From Nitzschia sp. DOCU1 (taxonomy: Eukaryota > Bacillariophyta > Bacillariophyceae > Bacillariales > Bacillariaceae), in assembly GCA_951394045.1 (NCBI GenBank), contig OX595995.1, positions 1,054,001-1,118,000 of the forward strand: a stretch of 64,000 bases of DNA, in the 5' to 3' direction. The notes beneath the pieces are model-generated. The model saw nothing but the letters and a program-made list of their open reading frames with translations, was not told the DNA's origin and did no database searches. Both the position numbers and the translations under genes were made by a program. Shown piece by piece: positions 30,925 through 40,312 of the stretch; positions within the stretch are counted from its first letter, which is position 1, and each line of letters opens with the position of its first letter.

Positions 30925-31653
30925 CTAGGATTTATGATGTTGGTTCGCCGTACCAGGTAGGAAAAAGGGCCCAATGTCAGTGGCGTTCCGACCGTTGTAA
31001 ATTCGCTGTAATAAATCCCACCTAGGCGATCTTGCGACTTGGATGGCCATGCTGCAAGACACGGGTAAGCCAAATCCCAAAAACAACAACCTCTTGGAGT
31101 ATCCACTTCTCGACCGTAGAATTTGATGAAATGATAGGTAGATTGTTGACTCTACTACATCGTAGATTAGAAGCAGGTCAAGAAATGATGCACCAGCTAG
31201 GATACGCAAAGTTGCACCTAACTTTTGTTCACCAGACAAAGCACCACCCAAAAAATTACTTGCTCCAGTTGTTTGAGTTCTTGTAGTTTCAAGGTGGGCT
31301 TCGGTCTTGAATGTTTCAGCCCCAACTTTTGACTCAATCTTGTGGCAGAGAGTGACAAATGATTCACGTGACATGCGGAACATTTTTCGGATAGTTCCAT
31401 CTGGTAGGTTCTGTGTCCTCTCCCAGAAGGGTGTACGAGTTTTTGGCTCAGGTTTCAGCCTGTACCGATGCCTGTTGTGCTCAGTGACGCTTGCATTGAG
31501 GCAAAGAAGATCGAGCTGTAAAGCCAATTCTTCATTTTCAAGGTCAATTAAAAGTGAAAGAAGAAAGAGCAGGTCTTCAATAACAAGGTCATCCTCCTCT
31601 CCATTTGTACCACCACCCAGGGCTTTCAACAACTCCTGATTGGACAAAGACAT
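30925..31653 (-). CDS. Truncated PIF/Harbinger-like transposase ORF
   Basis: 242 residues from ATG 31653. Residues about 75-165 resemble the N-terminal part of HARBI1/PIF transposases common in diatoms: FRMSRESFVTLCHKIESKVG, then QKLGATLRILAGASFLDLLLIYDV. After GFGLPVSCSMAIQ the frame loses similarity and runs out through the left inverted repeat into flanking DNA. No DDE catalytic triad is present, so it cannot be an active transposase. The upstream acidic part (NGEEDDLVIEDLLFLLSLLIDLENEE) may be genuine N-terminus. Confidence 0.6.
   Translation of the reverse strand: MSLSNQELLKALGGGTNGEEDDLVIEDLLFLLSLLIDLENEELALQLDLLCLNASVTEHNRHRYRLKPEPKTRTPFWERTQNLPDGTIRKMFRMSRESFVTLCHKIESKVGAETFKTEAHLETTRTQTTGASNFLGGALSGEQKLGATLRILAGASFLDLLLIYDVVESTIYLSFHQILRSRSGYSKRLLFLGFGLPVSCSMAIQVARSPRWDLLQRIYNGRNATDIGPFFLPGTANQHHKS
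30988..31012 (+). repeat. Left terminal inverted repeat of the Harbinger-like element
   Basis: 25 bp starting CCGACCGTTG and ending GCTGTAAT; an exact reverse complement of 31947-31971. Confidence 0.8.
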
Positions 31654-31830
31654 GAGTACTGATGTGGCAACAATCGTTGTGGCAACGAGTGTGTGGAGTG
31701 TGTTGCGGTGTGAGAGTGCAATAATCAACCGATGCGTTTGTGCGTGAGCGATTCGCGGGCGCAGCGCCTGTTAACGAGCAGCTTGAATTAAAGGCGTCGG
31801 TCTTGCTTGGCCCGATAATTTACAGCGAAT

Positions 31831-31876
31831 TTACGCGAAATGAATATCCAGGATCAGGGGTATTCATTTCGCGTAA
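31831..31876. repeat. Perfect hairpin inside the mobile element
   Basis: TTACGCGAAATGAATA at 31831-31846 and its exact reverse complement at 31861-31876 enclose a 14-base loop. The left arm directly follows a second copy of TTACAGCGAATTTAC, the inner part of the terminal repeat. It is a subterminal structure near the right end. Confidence 0.75.
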
Positions 31877-31946
31877 CAGCCTAAAAAATTGCTGTAATGA
31901 AGTCCGTCCGTCGTACGAATGGCCTTGCGGGTCATTACAGCGATCC

Positions 31947-31971
31947 ATTACAGCGAATTTACAACGGTCGG
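31947..31971 (-). repeat. Right terminal inverted repeat of the Harbinger-like element
   Basis: 25 bp, exact reverse complement of 30988-31012. The core TTACAGCGAATTTAC also occurs at about 31819-31833. Confidence 0.8.
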
Positions 31972-32228
31972 GGGGGGCCTCAGTACTGAACCAAGATTGA
32001 TTCACACGACCGCTAATCTATCGTGGAGACAAGATAAAAGAAGTAGCTATCATTTATCATGTTGTACTACGAACTAGCATTCTGGAGCAAGACTCGTATA
32101 TCACGTTGAGGACAAGGTTTGAATGGTCGGTGAGAATGGGAGTGTATGAAATATTTTGATGGTATTGCTTGTATTCTATTATCATGTTAGCATCTATCAT
32201 AGCTCTAGGGAACTGTGATATTTCCAAC

Positions 32229-32790
32229 CTACGCATCCGCTTTGAGATTTGGTAGCTGGGGGAGCAGGCGATTTTGACTCTTTCAGTGGCCCTTGGGCAT
32301 CCTTCGGACCGGCGAATTGGGCGTAGTTGAGGCGTACGATGAACGCATGTTGGAAGCTGGAGAAAGCGCAAGCAGGGAAGATGATGCCACACTCGCCCCC
32401 ATGCTAGACATGACATCATCATCATAATCCGGCTTGATATAATTGTCTTCGAGAATGAGGTTCACACTGTTTCAACTGATGAGGGATCGCGCACTAGACT
32501 GGTATCCTTGCAAGCCACTGCTGCTCTCAACACCAAGAAAACTAGACAACGATGGTCTTTGGGGTCCACTGCTGGAGGACGGAGTATTGTTGAGATAACT
32601 GGCATGCAATGAAATTCTCTGGGGGCCACCATTTGGTGAAGAATCACCCAGAAAGCCTGAGAGAGGGGGGATCCTTTTGGGGGGGGGAGAAACAAGGCTG
32701 CCAAGGGCTCCTCGTGGAGCTCCGCATTCCAAATAGGACGATAATGTCTTCTTGGGTCCCAAGAAAGGAGTTTCTTGGACGGCTGCTGCT
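32229..32790 (-). pseudogene. Relict 3' end of ankyrin gene B
   Basis: The minus-strand translation is collinear with the last 130 or so residues of gene B: VQETPF, SGFLGDSSPNGGPQ, PSSSSGPQRPSLSSFL, SSGLQGYQSSARSL, KPDYDDDV, VRRMPKG and finally QLPNLKADA. The reading frame is preserved over the whole stretch and ends at the equivalent TAG. It is interrupted by two in-frame TGA codons (32472-32474 and 32283-32285). Both replace GGA glycine codons of gene B. Similarity continues about 135 bp into the 3' flank (about 32093-32228 versus 35825-35958). The upstream ankyrin part is absent, so this is a partial duplicate that has decayed. Confidence 0.85.
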
Positions 32791-34632
32791 ATGCCACTGG
32801 ATTGTGGATGTACTAGTAGTAGAGGGTATTGAATAGTCTACTACTTGAATACTAATATTAAAGAAGCAGCAAATTGCGCACTATTATGGCTTTCTTTTCC
32901 CAGTCCAGAGAGAGTTTGTACTCTCTCACTGTCTCTTCATTTGCTGGTTGCTGGATTTTCCCTGCCACTACTACTTGCAAGCATTTTCGCCAGTCTTGCC
33001 TTTGGCAGTACTAAATTGCCAGTTCGTTGCATCCAAAAAAAGCTGCAGGACCTTTTCGTTCATTATTGCTTTCTTGCTTGACTACCACCATGCATTGAAA
33101 TGAATAAGGTAGTGCGCAAGCTATCGAGGAGGACTATCATGGCTCTCAGCAGCTAACCACAACTACTAGCAGGCGAAAGGCTGATACTAGTTGTGCTGGT
33201 CACTCTAAGTATCACTAGTAGCTATGATAAATTAGTATTGCTCTGGTAGTAGCTGTCCTCCATGCATGACTGGTGCCCTTCCGCTCCGGTTAATCAAAAG
33301 ATCCACACCACCACCAGACCAGAGATACTACCTAAGATGGCTGATGGTATCAGTCGATGGTACGTACTAATATCACTATTATTGCCGCCAGGACGATAAT
33401 CTCGGATCCTTATTTGAACGATACATAAAATTTTGAACATATCCAAGTGCAATTCATCTTTGTAGAGGTTTGCCATTCGCATCTACAATGGAAGCTGCGC
33501 ATCGAAACTATATTTTAAAATAAGTCTTTGACCATAGGTCAAGGATAAAAAATCAAGGAACGCATAATTACGCGGAGATGGATTCGTGCGGGGTACGCTA
33601 CAGTATGGGAAGAAGAACAAAGGTGGGTTTTAAGAAAACTCGTAGGAAGTTTCGTAAGCAAGTCCAGCCGATTCGAGTCCATATTCGACCCGCTCGAATC
33701 GCACTCAAACCATCCATTTGAGTCCCATTAATCGAACACACCACACATAAAAAATGGCATCCACCCGCCGGGTCGGTCGGTGTCACAAAATTTGGCAAGG
33801 CTTGTCTCGAGTGCCTATCGGAACCCCAATCCTTCCACTCTCTATGCAGTGTACCTGGTATTGGAAGTGTGAAATTTTGCTCGGAAGCATCCGATGGCGA
33901 TGCCTCGTGAACGACGACTATGTTTGCCATTTATCCACAACGGAAGCTGACCGCATCGAAACTATGTACCAGGCAAGTGTTTAACCAGGTACTGTAGGTA
34001 CCAAGGATAGACATGCCGAAAAATCAAGGAAAGCCTCTAAGTAAGCGTATGATATGGTGCGATACTAAAAAATTCGCATCAATCCGGGTGTCACAATTTT
34101 TGAAGCTTCTTCTTGTTCGAGCCTAGAAGTGCATGCAGACGCAGGCGCGAACCCTCCCTCCCCTATCGCAACCGAATCTTGTTCGAGCCTACCCCGAATC
34201 TTCTCAGCTGCCGGCATTACAGTACGTTGCTCCGAATTGTCGTCTCCGATGCCCAAATGTGTTTCGCTCAATTTTTCCGATATTACAATTTCGATCGTTT
34301 TAAAAATACTGCATGGGCAAAACAACCCCAAACGTGATGTTCCGTGGCGCTTGAATATGAATATGAGAACTGCTGTCATTCTTGTCAAAAGTCCAAAGCG
34401 AAATCAAATGTGATCGACTGCAACCGGCTGTTCGGAAGCAATCGATGTTCCATGGCGCTTGAATGTGAGAACTGTTGTCAAAAGACCAAAGCGATCAGCG
34501 GCGGCTGTTCGGAAGCATTCGATGCCGATGCCGATTCCAAATGAACGACGACTCATAAAACGTTTCGCAACAATTTAAGAACAGACTCCCCGAAAAATTC
34601 GCTCTACCACCACCAATCCCTAAGAAAACACC
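32791..34632. other. 1.8-kb gene-poor stretch with diverged repeats
   Basis: No convincing gene. A segment around GGAAGCTG...CGCATCGAAACTAT recurs in diverged form at about 33485-33560 and 33938-34030, both ending near AAATCAAGGAA. Open frames such as 33598-33930 (-) have no domain signal. Confidence 0.45.
34336..34520 (+). repeat. Diverged tandem duplication
   Basis: Unit 1 (34336-34443) and unit 2 (34444-34520) both run from GATGTTCC(G/A)TGGCGCTTGAAT to GGCTGTTCGGAAGCA. Unit 2 lacks an internal stretch of about 30 bp. It lies just upstream of the secreted-protein gene and could be part of its promoter. Confidence 0.55.
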
Positions 34633-35097
34633 ATGATGAAGCTCTGGCTCTACCTTGCCCTCCTCAGCACTGTATTTGCAGAGGGAGAAGACGTATCAGG
34701 AAAGTTTTCTGAAATGAAAATGTGCGCACTAGGTCTGTTCAAGGTACAATGTAATTTCGATGCAAGCTCTTCTGCTTTTAAACGACGTCTGGGCGGCGGC
34801 GAAGCCGATTCCCCAAAGGACATTTTCTCCCATTGCGCAATCTGGCAGAATGGAGTCCAGAGTGGAAATTTCACACAAGTTGCAACGGAACAAACCGAAC
34901 TCGACTTCACCAATGACCAATCCCTTGGGGACAAGGCCGGGTACAAAACTTATGTGACCGCATTGACTGTCTTGGATGCTGCTTTTAATGTCACTGGACC
35001 GAAAGTAGAGTTGCTTTTCAAAGTACAGCACAAACTATCTTCCGGCGCCTATATCAACACATACTCCGATTTCAAAGTCGGGTGGAGTCTCTGCTAA
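34633..35097 (+). CDS. Small secreted protein of unknown function
   Basis: 154 residues. MMKLWLYLALLSTVFAEGED is a clear signal peptide with predicted cleavage after FA. The mature protein has four Cys (in MCALG, VQCNF, SHCAI, WSLC) that could form two disulfides. It carries two N-glycosylation sites (NFT, NVT) and an alternating, probably beta-rich, pattern. No family is recognised. The gene sits in the repeat-rich part of the ankyrin cluster. A start one codon later is equally good. Confidence 0.65.
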   Translation: MMKLWLYLALLSTVFAEGEDVSGKFSEMKMCALGLFKVQCNFDASSSAFKRRLGGGEADSPKDIFSHCAIWQNGVQSGNFTQVATEQTELDFTNDQSLGDKAGYKTYVTALTVLDAAFNVTGPKVELLFKVQHKLSSGAYINTYSDFKVGWSLC

Positions 35098-35261
35098 GGC
35101 TACCACTACTCGCTCCTGGTGATCATGCTGGTGGTGGAGTTTCATGTTGTTGTAACCTCTCCTTTCATTCATTGACCTGTTTCCTGTTGGACGAATACAA
35201 TACTGACGAACGAACAAAAACACGTAAAATCATACATTAAAGCCTATAACTTGCTATGATT

Positions 35262-35768
35262 TTAAACAGCTGTAGCAGCCTCCAGAACCTTGGGAGCCCC
35301 GCCTGCAATCTTGATCAACAACTCAGAGACGGCAGGTATCGAGGCAAAGCAAGTCGCTGCCACGGCCGAAAGCACTACACAAAGACCGGCAAAGGCAAAA
35401 GGTTCTTGCTCGCCCTTGATGCTGACTACGCCAAGGCTGAGTCCTGCTGATCCAATGCCTAATCCTCTATCTCGAGACAGAATCTTTGACGCTCCACGCA
35501 TCGAGTGTCTTGACTCCGACCATTCCCCCAATTATTCCCGTCAAGATAATCATGGTAGCAGCAATCGCAATGTCTCCGCCCAACAGTTCGGCAATCAACA
35601 TACCCAAAGCTGTTTGTGTACTCCTCGGTACAGCCGCTAGACGAATGATTTGTCCTTCCGGCCCACCCAACTGAATGAGGCGTGCGATCGCGGCTGCACC
35701 GAACATACTACCAAGGGATCCCGTTGTCACTGCAGTCAAAATGGCTGGAAGATTAGCCGCAGAAAGAG
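35262..35768 (-). pseudogene. CidB/LrgB (PLGG1-like) transporter, C-terminal fragment with frameshift
   Basis: The minus strand encodes the C-terminal domain of the LrgB family in two frames. Frame 1 (down to a TAG at 35467-35469) reads TTGSLGSMFGAAAIARLI, RSTQTALGMLIAELLGGD and IILTGIIGGMVGVK. Frame 2 continues with RGLGIGSAGLSLGVVSIKGE and VAATCFASIPAVSELLIKIAGG. A single extra base at about 35469 separates them, inside the conserved D-P/S-(I/V)-x-R-G-L motif. No start codon or N-terminal membrane domain precedes it; an in-frame stop lies just upstream, next to the duplicated 3' flank of ankyrin gene B. Intact relatives export glycolate/glycerate from plastids in plants. Confidence 0.8.
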
Positions 35769-35958
35769 CAGGTCAGCGCAGAGCTCACCCTGCCAACAAG
35801 TAGCACAAGCGGTCTGGATTAAACTGTAGCTACGTTGAGGACAGGATTTGACCGGCCGGCAGGAACGGGATTTTTTCGCTAGTGGCGTATTTCGATGGTA
35901 TTGCTTGCATTCTATCATGTTAGCATCTATAGCTCTAATGAACTCTGATATCCCCGAT

Positions 35959-38900
35959 CTATGCATCCGTTTCGAGATTAGGTAGCTGGGGAAACTGATT
36001 TCGACTTTTTCCTTGGCCCTTGGGCATCCTTCGGACCGACGAACTGGGCGTAGTTGAGACGTTAGATGAGCGCTTGTTGGAAGCTACAATGGATGATGCA
36101 ACGCTCGCCCCCATGACATCATCATCGTAATCCGGCTTGACATAGGAGTCTTCGAGGATACACGTCGCACTATTTCCACTGACGAGCGATCGCGCACTAG
36201 ACTGTCGTCCTTGCAAGCCGCTGCTGCTCTCTGTGCCGAGAAAATTAGACAATGATGGTCTGTGGGGTCCACTGCTGGAGGACGGAGAACTATCGAGATA
36301 ACTGGAAATACTTTGGGGGGCACCATTGGGTGGAGAATCGCCCAGAAAGCCGGAGACGGAGCCGTTCACGAATGGAGTTTCCTGGACGGCTTGCAAGTGT
36401 TGTTCCCAAGTTGCCATGTTTCCACGAAAGGTAGGCGTGCATGCGAAGTCATCCGCAGTGACGGACGACAAAGTGGAAATTCGATCGCCCATACCTCCGA
36501 CAATTCGCTTCGTGATGGCAGCTGGTTTTCGCTTCAGCAGCTCATAAATGGTGGTAAGAACGTCCAAGTCGAAGTTATGTTTCACATTGCGGAGAACCTT
36601 CGCTCGTTCCTCGACAGGAAGAGTATCCATATCAATGTTCCTGGTTTGCTTTTCCGCAATGGAAGCAAAACGCAATACATTGTTTGCCGAGGTGATCTGG
36701 AAAGTGGCCATGAGAACAAAGGGAACCAACTTGGTTACGGGATCCTCCATCAGAAGTGTCTTCCTATCCTCCTTCACTAGAGCCCGGACATCTTTCCACG
36801 TCTTCCCTCGGGAAAGACACATGTGGATGGGAAGTTGGCCGTTGACAGTCAAGCGAACAGCTGGTTTATAGGCATTGAGCGTGAGCTGCATGTTGTCCAA
36901 GGAATAGGGAACTTCAAATGCCTGAGGATGGTACGAAGCGGTTCCAGCGGCGATGTGTAGTGGGTAGATTTGAGTTCCAGGGATGGGGCGTGCTGCAGCC
37001 ATGGGATGGAGAGCAAGTAGGAGCTCCGTGATTGTCGGAGGAGTATCAGGATTGTAAAGGGCGGCATGGAGCAAGAAGTCGTCGGTGGTGGGCAAAGCCC
37101 TAGATGGCGTAGTCTGCCAAATCAATTCGCGCAACTTATCCCACCACGCGGCAAGAGGCTTGGGCACAAATCCGCTGAGGATTGCATCTCGCAAGGGCTT
37201 GACGTTAGTAGGGTTGAGGCGCCAACCAGTCGTTCCACGATAGTAAACCCATGCCAAATAATGCGATGAAACAAGCCCAGCACCCTTCACATCCACAGTT
37301 ACCTTGACGGAATCCCGTACAAGGTATTTGCCTTTTATCGCATCAGGATGGCGCTTCAACAGTTCGAAGATTGTACCGATTTGACGTCGGTCTTGCGCAT
37401 CCCGCGCTCGGGCAAACTCTGCCTTCTTTTCGGCTTGCGACGTGCTCCGCCATTCGCTTGGAGTGTATTGATTACGTAGCAGCATGGCAAGGGTATTTGA
37501 GCTGATTTTCATCGCCGCCAGTTGGAACGGGAACAATCTGGTGTGGGGATCTCGCATGCCAACCGATCTACTATCCAGAGAGATAAACGGCTTGACAAAA
37601 CTCCAAGACTGACCGACTGTCAACGCCATGTGAAGAGGTAGGCGGCCCTGGTATCGGCGTACCAGCTGCTTCTTGTCGGCTTTGAGGAACATCTTGAGCA
37701 CCTTTTCCAGAGACGAGTCCTTATCATTCCGTAGAACATCATATCGCCACCGAGTGCATGCCAAATGAACTGGGAGTGCCCTATACGTAGGGCATAACTC
37801 GCCTCTCGCCGCGGGAAAAATGACCAACAACAACTGAATCAAGGACGGTTGAACAGCAGGGACTGCTAGGGCAGCATGTAGCATGTGCTTGTCCTTGATT
37901 TCATCCCCCCTTTTCGTGAAAGTTTTTCCGTATGCTGCATAAAAAAGAATGTACCTGAGGATACCCCACCATTCACAACACTGAGGTGTGGCGCCAGCCA
38001 GGAACTCGTCCTTTTTAACATCTTCCGTCTTCTTCTCGTCGCCCAAGTTCTGGTTTACTTTGCACCATTCGATAATTTCTCTCCCAAATGCCTGCATCCC
38101 CGGCTGCGCTGGTTGACTGCCCTTTCGATAGTGGGCCACCAAGGCCTTCTGCGTGTAATCAGTGATCATGGTTGTTCCGTCTCGGCATTTGTCGACGAGA
38201 TATTGTAGTGTGTCAAGGGAATACTGGCGTTCGACGCACATGGCCAAGGCGCTTCCCGCAAAATCGTCATCTTCCGCCAGGTATTTGTCTGTTGTTGAAA
38301 TGAATCGGTTTATCACCTGAGGTGGCGCTCCTGCCTCGATGGCCTCCACCAACAATCCATGCTCGCTGGGGATGATGCTCTTCTTACGACGCATCAAATC
38401 CTTCAACAAGAATTCTACCTTTCTCCAGATCTTCATTTGATCAAACTGCCATGACTTTTCTCGTTCTTCGATCGGTGTACCCCAATGAAAAGGCTTGTCT
38501 GGGTCTTCAGCATGTTCCTTCTTTGGTATTTCCTCCTGTGCTTTCCGTGCCATTTCGACTGCAAATCCAATAGGCGTACGACTCTGGATATCCTTGGTTT
38601 TCAATACGTTCGGGTGGGCTTTGATGAGCTTCTCCAAGACATGATCATGCATCCCAGTGACCATGGCCAAGTGCAACGGTAGCTGGCCTTGATTGTCCGG
38701 CTGGCTGGTTGCCTTTTGCTCCTCTCGCAAGAGAGTCAAAAGAATAGTATCTGGACATTCGTGCAAGCAAGCTAGATGCAGAGGGGTTCTTCCTTCTTCG
38801 TCTACTCTGAGGAGTGGGCTGACAATCACATCGGAGCTGTCGCTTAGGTCTTTTCCGCCGATCCTCGGACTGGATAGAAACTTTAGCATACCCATCATTC

Positions 38901-39495
38901 CCCGTGCAGGAGAACCATCAGACGACGAGGACCTGGGTGGAGTCATGAGAGAGTCGGTCCCACTCTGTTCGTCGACTTTTCTCTGCTTCTCGATCTGTTG
39001 TTGTAACAGACGCTGCTCTCTTTTGCGTTCCTCTTTTTCTTGCAGACGTTTATAATACTTTCCATTGAATTTCTTCAGAGCCTTTTCCAATTGCGTCCAG
39101 TCGTGGGAATAAATGCATTCATGAAATTCTGTCACTTCGACGACTCGACGAACTTCTTCACCTCTGTAAGAAGAAGAGGTAGAGGGATTCCTAAGAATCG
39201 GACTCTTCAAGGCTTCCTGTAGATCGTTCGAGTCTTCCAAGGTAGCTTCCGTATCATCTTTCTGCCATTTGGAGTTGGGTGGTGGTGAAACTGTTACTCG
39301 GCGTTTACCGGTAGAACTGATGGCCGACTGAGACCGGGACGATGAGCGCAAGACTCCTGCTGGTGTTGGCGTATGTGGTGGTGTAGTAACCCTCTCACTC
39401 GAGGTCCGCGGTGGAGGAGAGCTCTTTCTTCTTCGGCTACTCCCATTTTTCTTGGGAGAGATGGGTGGTAACCTAGTTGACGTGGCGGTTGCCAT
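35959..39495 (-). CDS. Large ankyrin-repeat protein, cluster member B
   Basis: 1178 residues from ATG 39495; the frame is open to a TTG at 39600 but has no earlier ATG. N-terminus basic and Ser/Pro-rich (SPKKNGSSRRRKSSPPPRTS). The shared N-terminal block begins FHECIYSHDWTQLEKALKKF and contains ankyrin repeats (TPLHLACLHECPDTILLTLL, QLPLHLAMVTGMHDHVLEKL). Module 1: CEWWGILRYILF...HMLHAALAVP...LPVHLACTRWRYD...LPLHMALTVGQSW...LFPFQLAAM. Module 2: WWDKLRELIWQ...FLLHAALYN...YPLHIAAGTASY...LPIHMCLSRGKTW...LVPFVLMA. The C-terminal 130 residues are Ser-rich and disordered. The 3' end was copied to form the relict at 32229-32790. Function unknown. Confidence 0.85.
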   Translation of the reverse strand: MATATSTRLPPISPKKNGSSRRRKSSPPPRTSSERVTTPPHTPTPAGVLRSSSRSQSAISSTGKRRVTVSPPPNSKWQKDDTEATLEDSNDLQEALKSPILRNPSTSSSYRGEEVRRVVEVTEFHECIYSHDWTQLEKALKKFNGKYYKRLQEKEERKREQRLLQQQIEKQRKVDEQSGTDSLMTPPRSSSSDGSPARGMMGMLKFLSSPRIGGKDLSDSSDVIVSPLLRVDEEGRTPLHLACLHECPDTILLTLLREEQKATSQPDNQGQLPLHLAMVTGMHDHVLEKLIKAHPNVLKTKDIQSRTPIGFAVEMARKAQEEIPKKEHAEDPDKPFHWGTPIEEREKSWQFDQMKIWRKVEFLLKDLMRRKKSIIPSEHGLLVEAIEAGAPPQVINRFISTTDKYLAEDDDFAGSALAMCVERQYSLDTLQYLVDKCRDGTTMITDYTQKALVAHYRKGSQPAQPGMQAFGREIIEWCKVNQNLGDEKKTEDVKKDEFLAGATPQCCEWWGILRYILFYAAYGKTFTKRGDEIKDKHMLHAALAVPAVQPSLIQLLLVIFPAARGELCPTYRALPVHLACTRWRYDVLRNDKDSSLEKVLKMFLKADKKQLVRRYQGRLPLHMALTVGQSWSFVKPFISLDSRSVGMRDPHTRLFPFQLAAMKISSNTLAMLLRNQYTPSEWRSTSQAEKKAEFARARDAQDRRQIGTIFELLKRHPDAIKGKYLVRDSVKVTVDVKGAGLVSSHYLAWVYYRGTTGWRLNPTNVKPLRDAILSGFVPKPLAAWWDKLRELIWQTTPSRALPTTDDFLLHAALYNPDTPPTITELLLALHPMAAARPIPGTQIYPLHIAAGTASYHPQAFEVPYSLDNMQLTLNAYKPAVRLTVNGQLPIHMCLSRGKTWKDVRALVKEDRKTLLMEDPVTKLVPFVLMATFQITSANNVLRFASIAEKQTRNIDMDTLPVEERAKVLRNVKHNFDLDVLTTIYELLKRKPAAITKRIVGGMGDRISTLSSVTADDFACTPTFRGNMATWEQHLQAVQETPFVNGSVSGFLGDSPPNGAPQSISSYLDSSPSSSSGPHRPSLSNFLGTESSSGLQGRQSSARSLVSGNSATCILEDSYVKPDYDDDVMGASVASSIVASNKRSSNVSTTPSSSVRRMPKGQGKSRNQFPQLPNLETDA

Positions 39496-40312
39496 TGCAC
39501 GACCGATTTTTGCACAAAATCTTCCCTTGTTTTTCGAAACCAATCCAGCGAGTGAACTGGCCCCTCTCTTTATCAGCAAACCCAACAAACTGATCAACAA
39601 GCTTGCGTAAACTCCTGCTGGTTGCTTGAAAGATATGGTGTTGTTGTTAGCTTAACCTACAACGATCCGAATTTGATCGCGAAGAGCGAAATGGAGGATG
39701 CAATTAAAAATGAGTGCGAACTTTGCTTTGCTTCTCGCTTTTGGCCTCGGCGTGGAAAAAACCACGTGAGGCCATCGCGAAGATGCCTTTTCGCTGTTTC
39801 GCTTCGATGAGGAGATCCATTTGGAGGCTTGTGTGCGAAGCTTACTTAATGAAAGAGAGAGAGAGAATACCTTAAAACTATGAAAGACTTAAGCCATCCG
39901 TATTCCCAGAACAAGCAAGCACGACCGAGAGGATTTATGTAGTCCCACAGATCACATCACAATAGCCTTATGTGCATTCGACATTTCGCTTCGCACTTCG
40001 TGTCGGCGGGATCATACTGGTACGGGTTCGCCATGCCTGTCGATTGGGGGTGGGGGAAGCGGACAGCTATGATACGCGTGTTGCGTTGCTTGCTTGCCGT
40101 TATGATACATTTTTAGCCCCCAGATGAGCAACAGCCGCGCAACTGGCCTCATTTTTTGCCGCGTCAGAGCCCTTTGATGTCTCGTTTGTCTCTATGGTCA
40201 TCGCTCTTGCTTTCTTGTCCACAAACCAGACGGCAACTTGCCCCTCTTTCTTCGAACAATAAGCTTGCTTGTGTGGAAGAAGAATAACGAGATTTATCCA
40301 GTACAACGAAGC
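39496..40312. other. Divergent intergenic region
   Basis: About 820 bp between ankyrin gene B (-) and the kinase (+). Short open frames only. AGAGAGAGAGAG occurs near 39856. Nothing else was seen. Confidence 0.4.

Larger units (their letters stand above)
30988..31971. mobile_element. Internally deleted PIF/Harbinger-like element
   Basis: A 984-bp unit bounded by perfect 25-bp inverted repeats (30988-31012 and 31947-31971, outer end CCGACCGTTGTAAATTCGC). It encloses the transposase fragment. The catalytic half is missing, so it is a non-autonomous deletion derivative. No convincing 3-bp target-site duplication flanks the repeats (GTT on the left, GGG on the right), so the real ends may lie slightly further out or the copy has rearranged. 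Confidence 0.65.

Noticed and set aside
31653..31728. Longer transposase and other genes starting at TTG/GTG
   Set aside because: Several long frames begin at TTG or GTG codons (30909, 39600, 40238, 23198, 25279, 58970). Eukaryotic genes use ATG, so starts were moved to the first in-frame ATG.
31831..31876. Hairpin as CRISPR or terminator signal
   Set aside because: A single inverted repeat inside a mobile element; no spaced direct repeats, and the host is eukaryotic.
33598..33930. Minus-strand open frame in the gene-poor stretch
   Set aside because: No domain, no signal peptide, and the same region carries diverged repeats.
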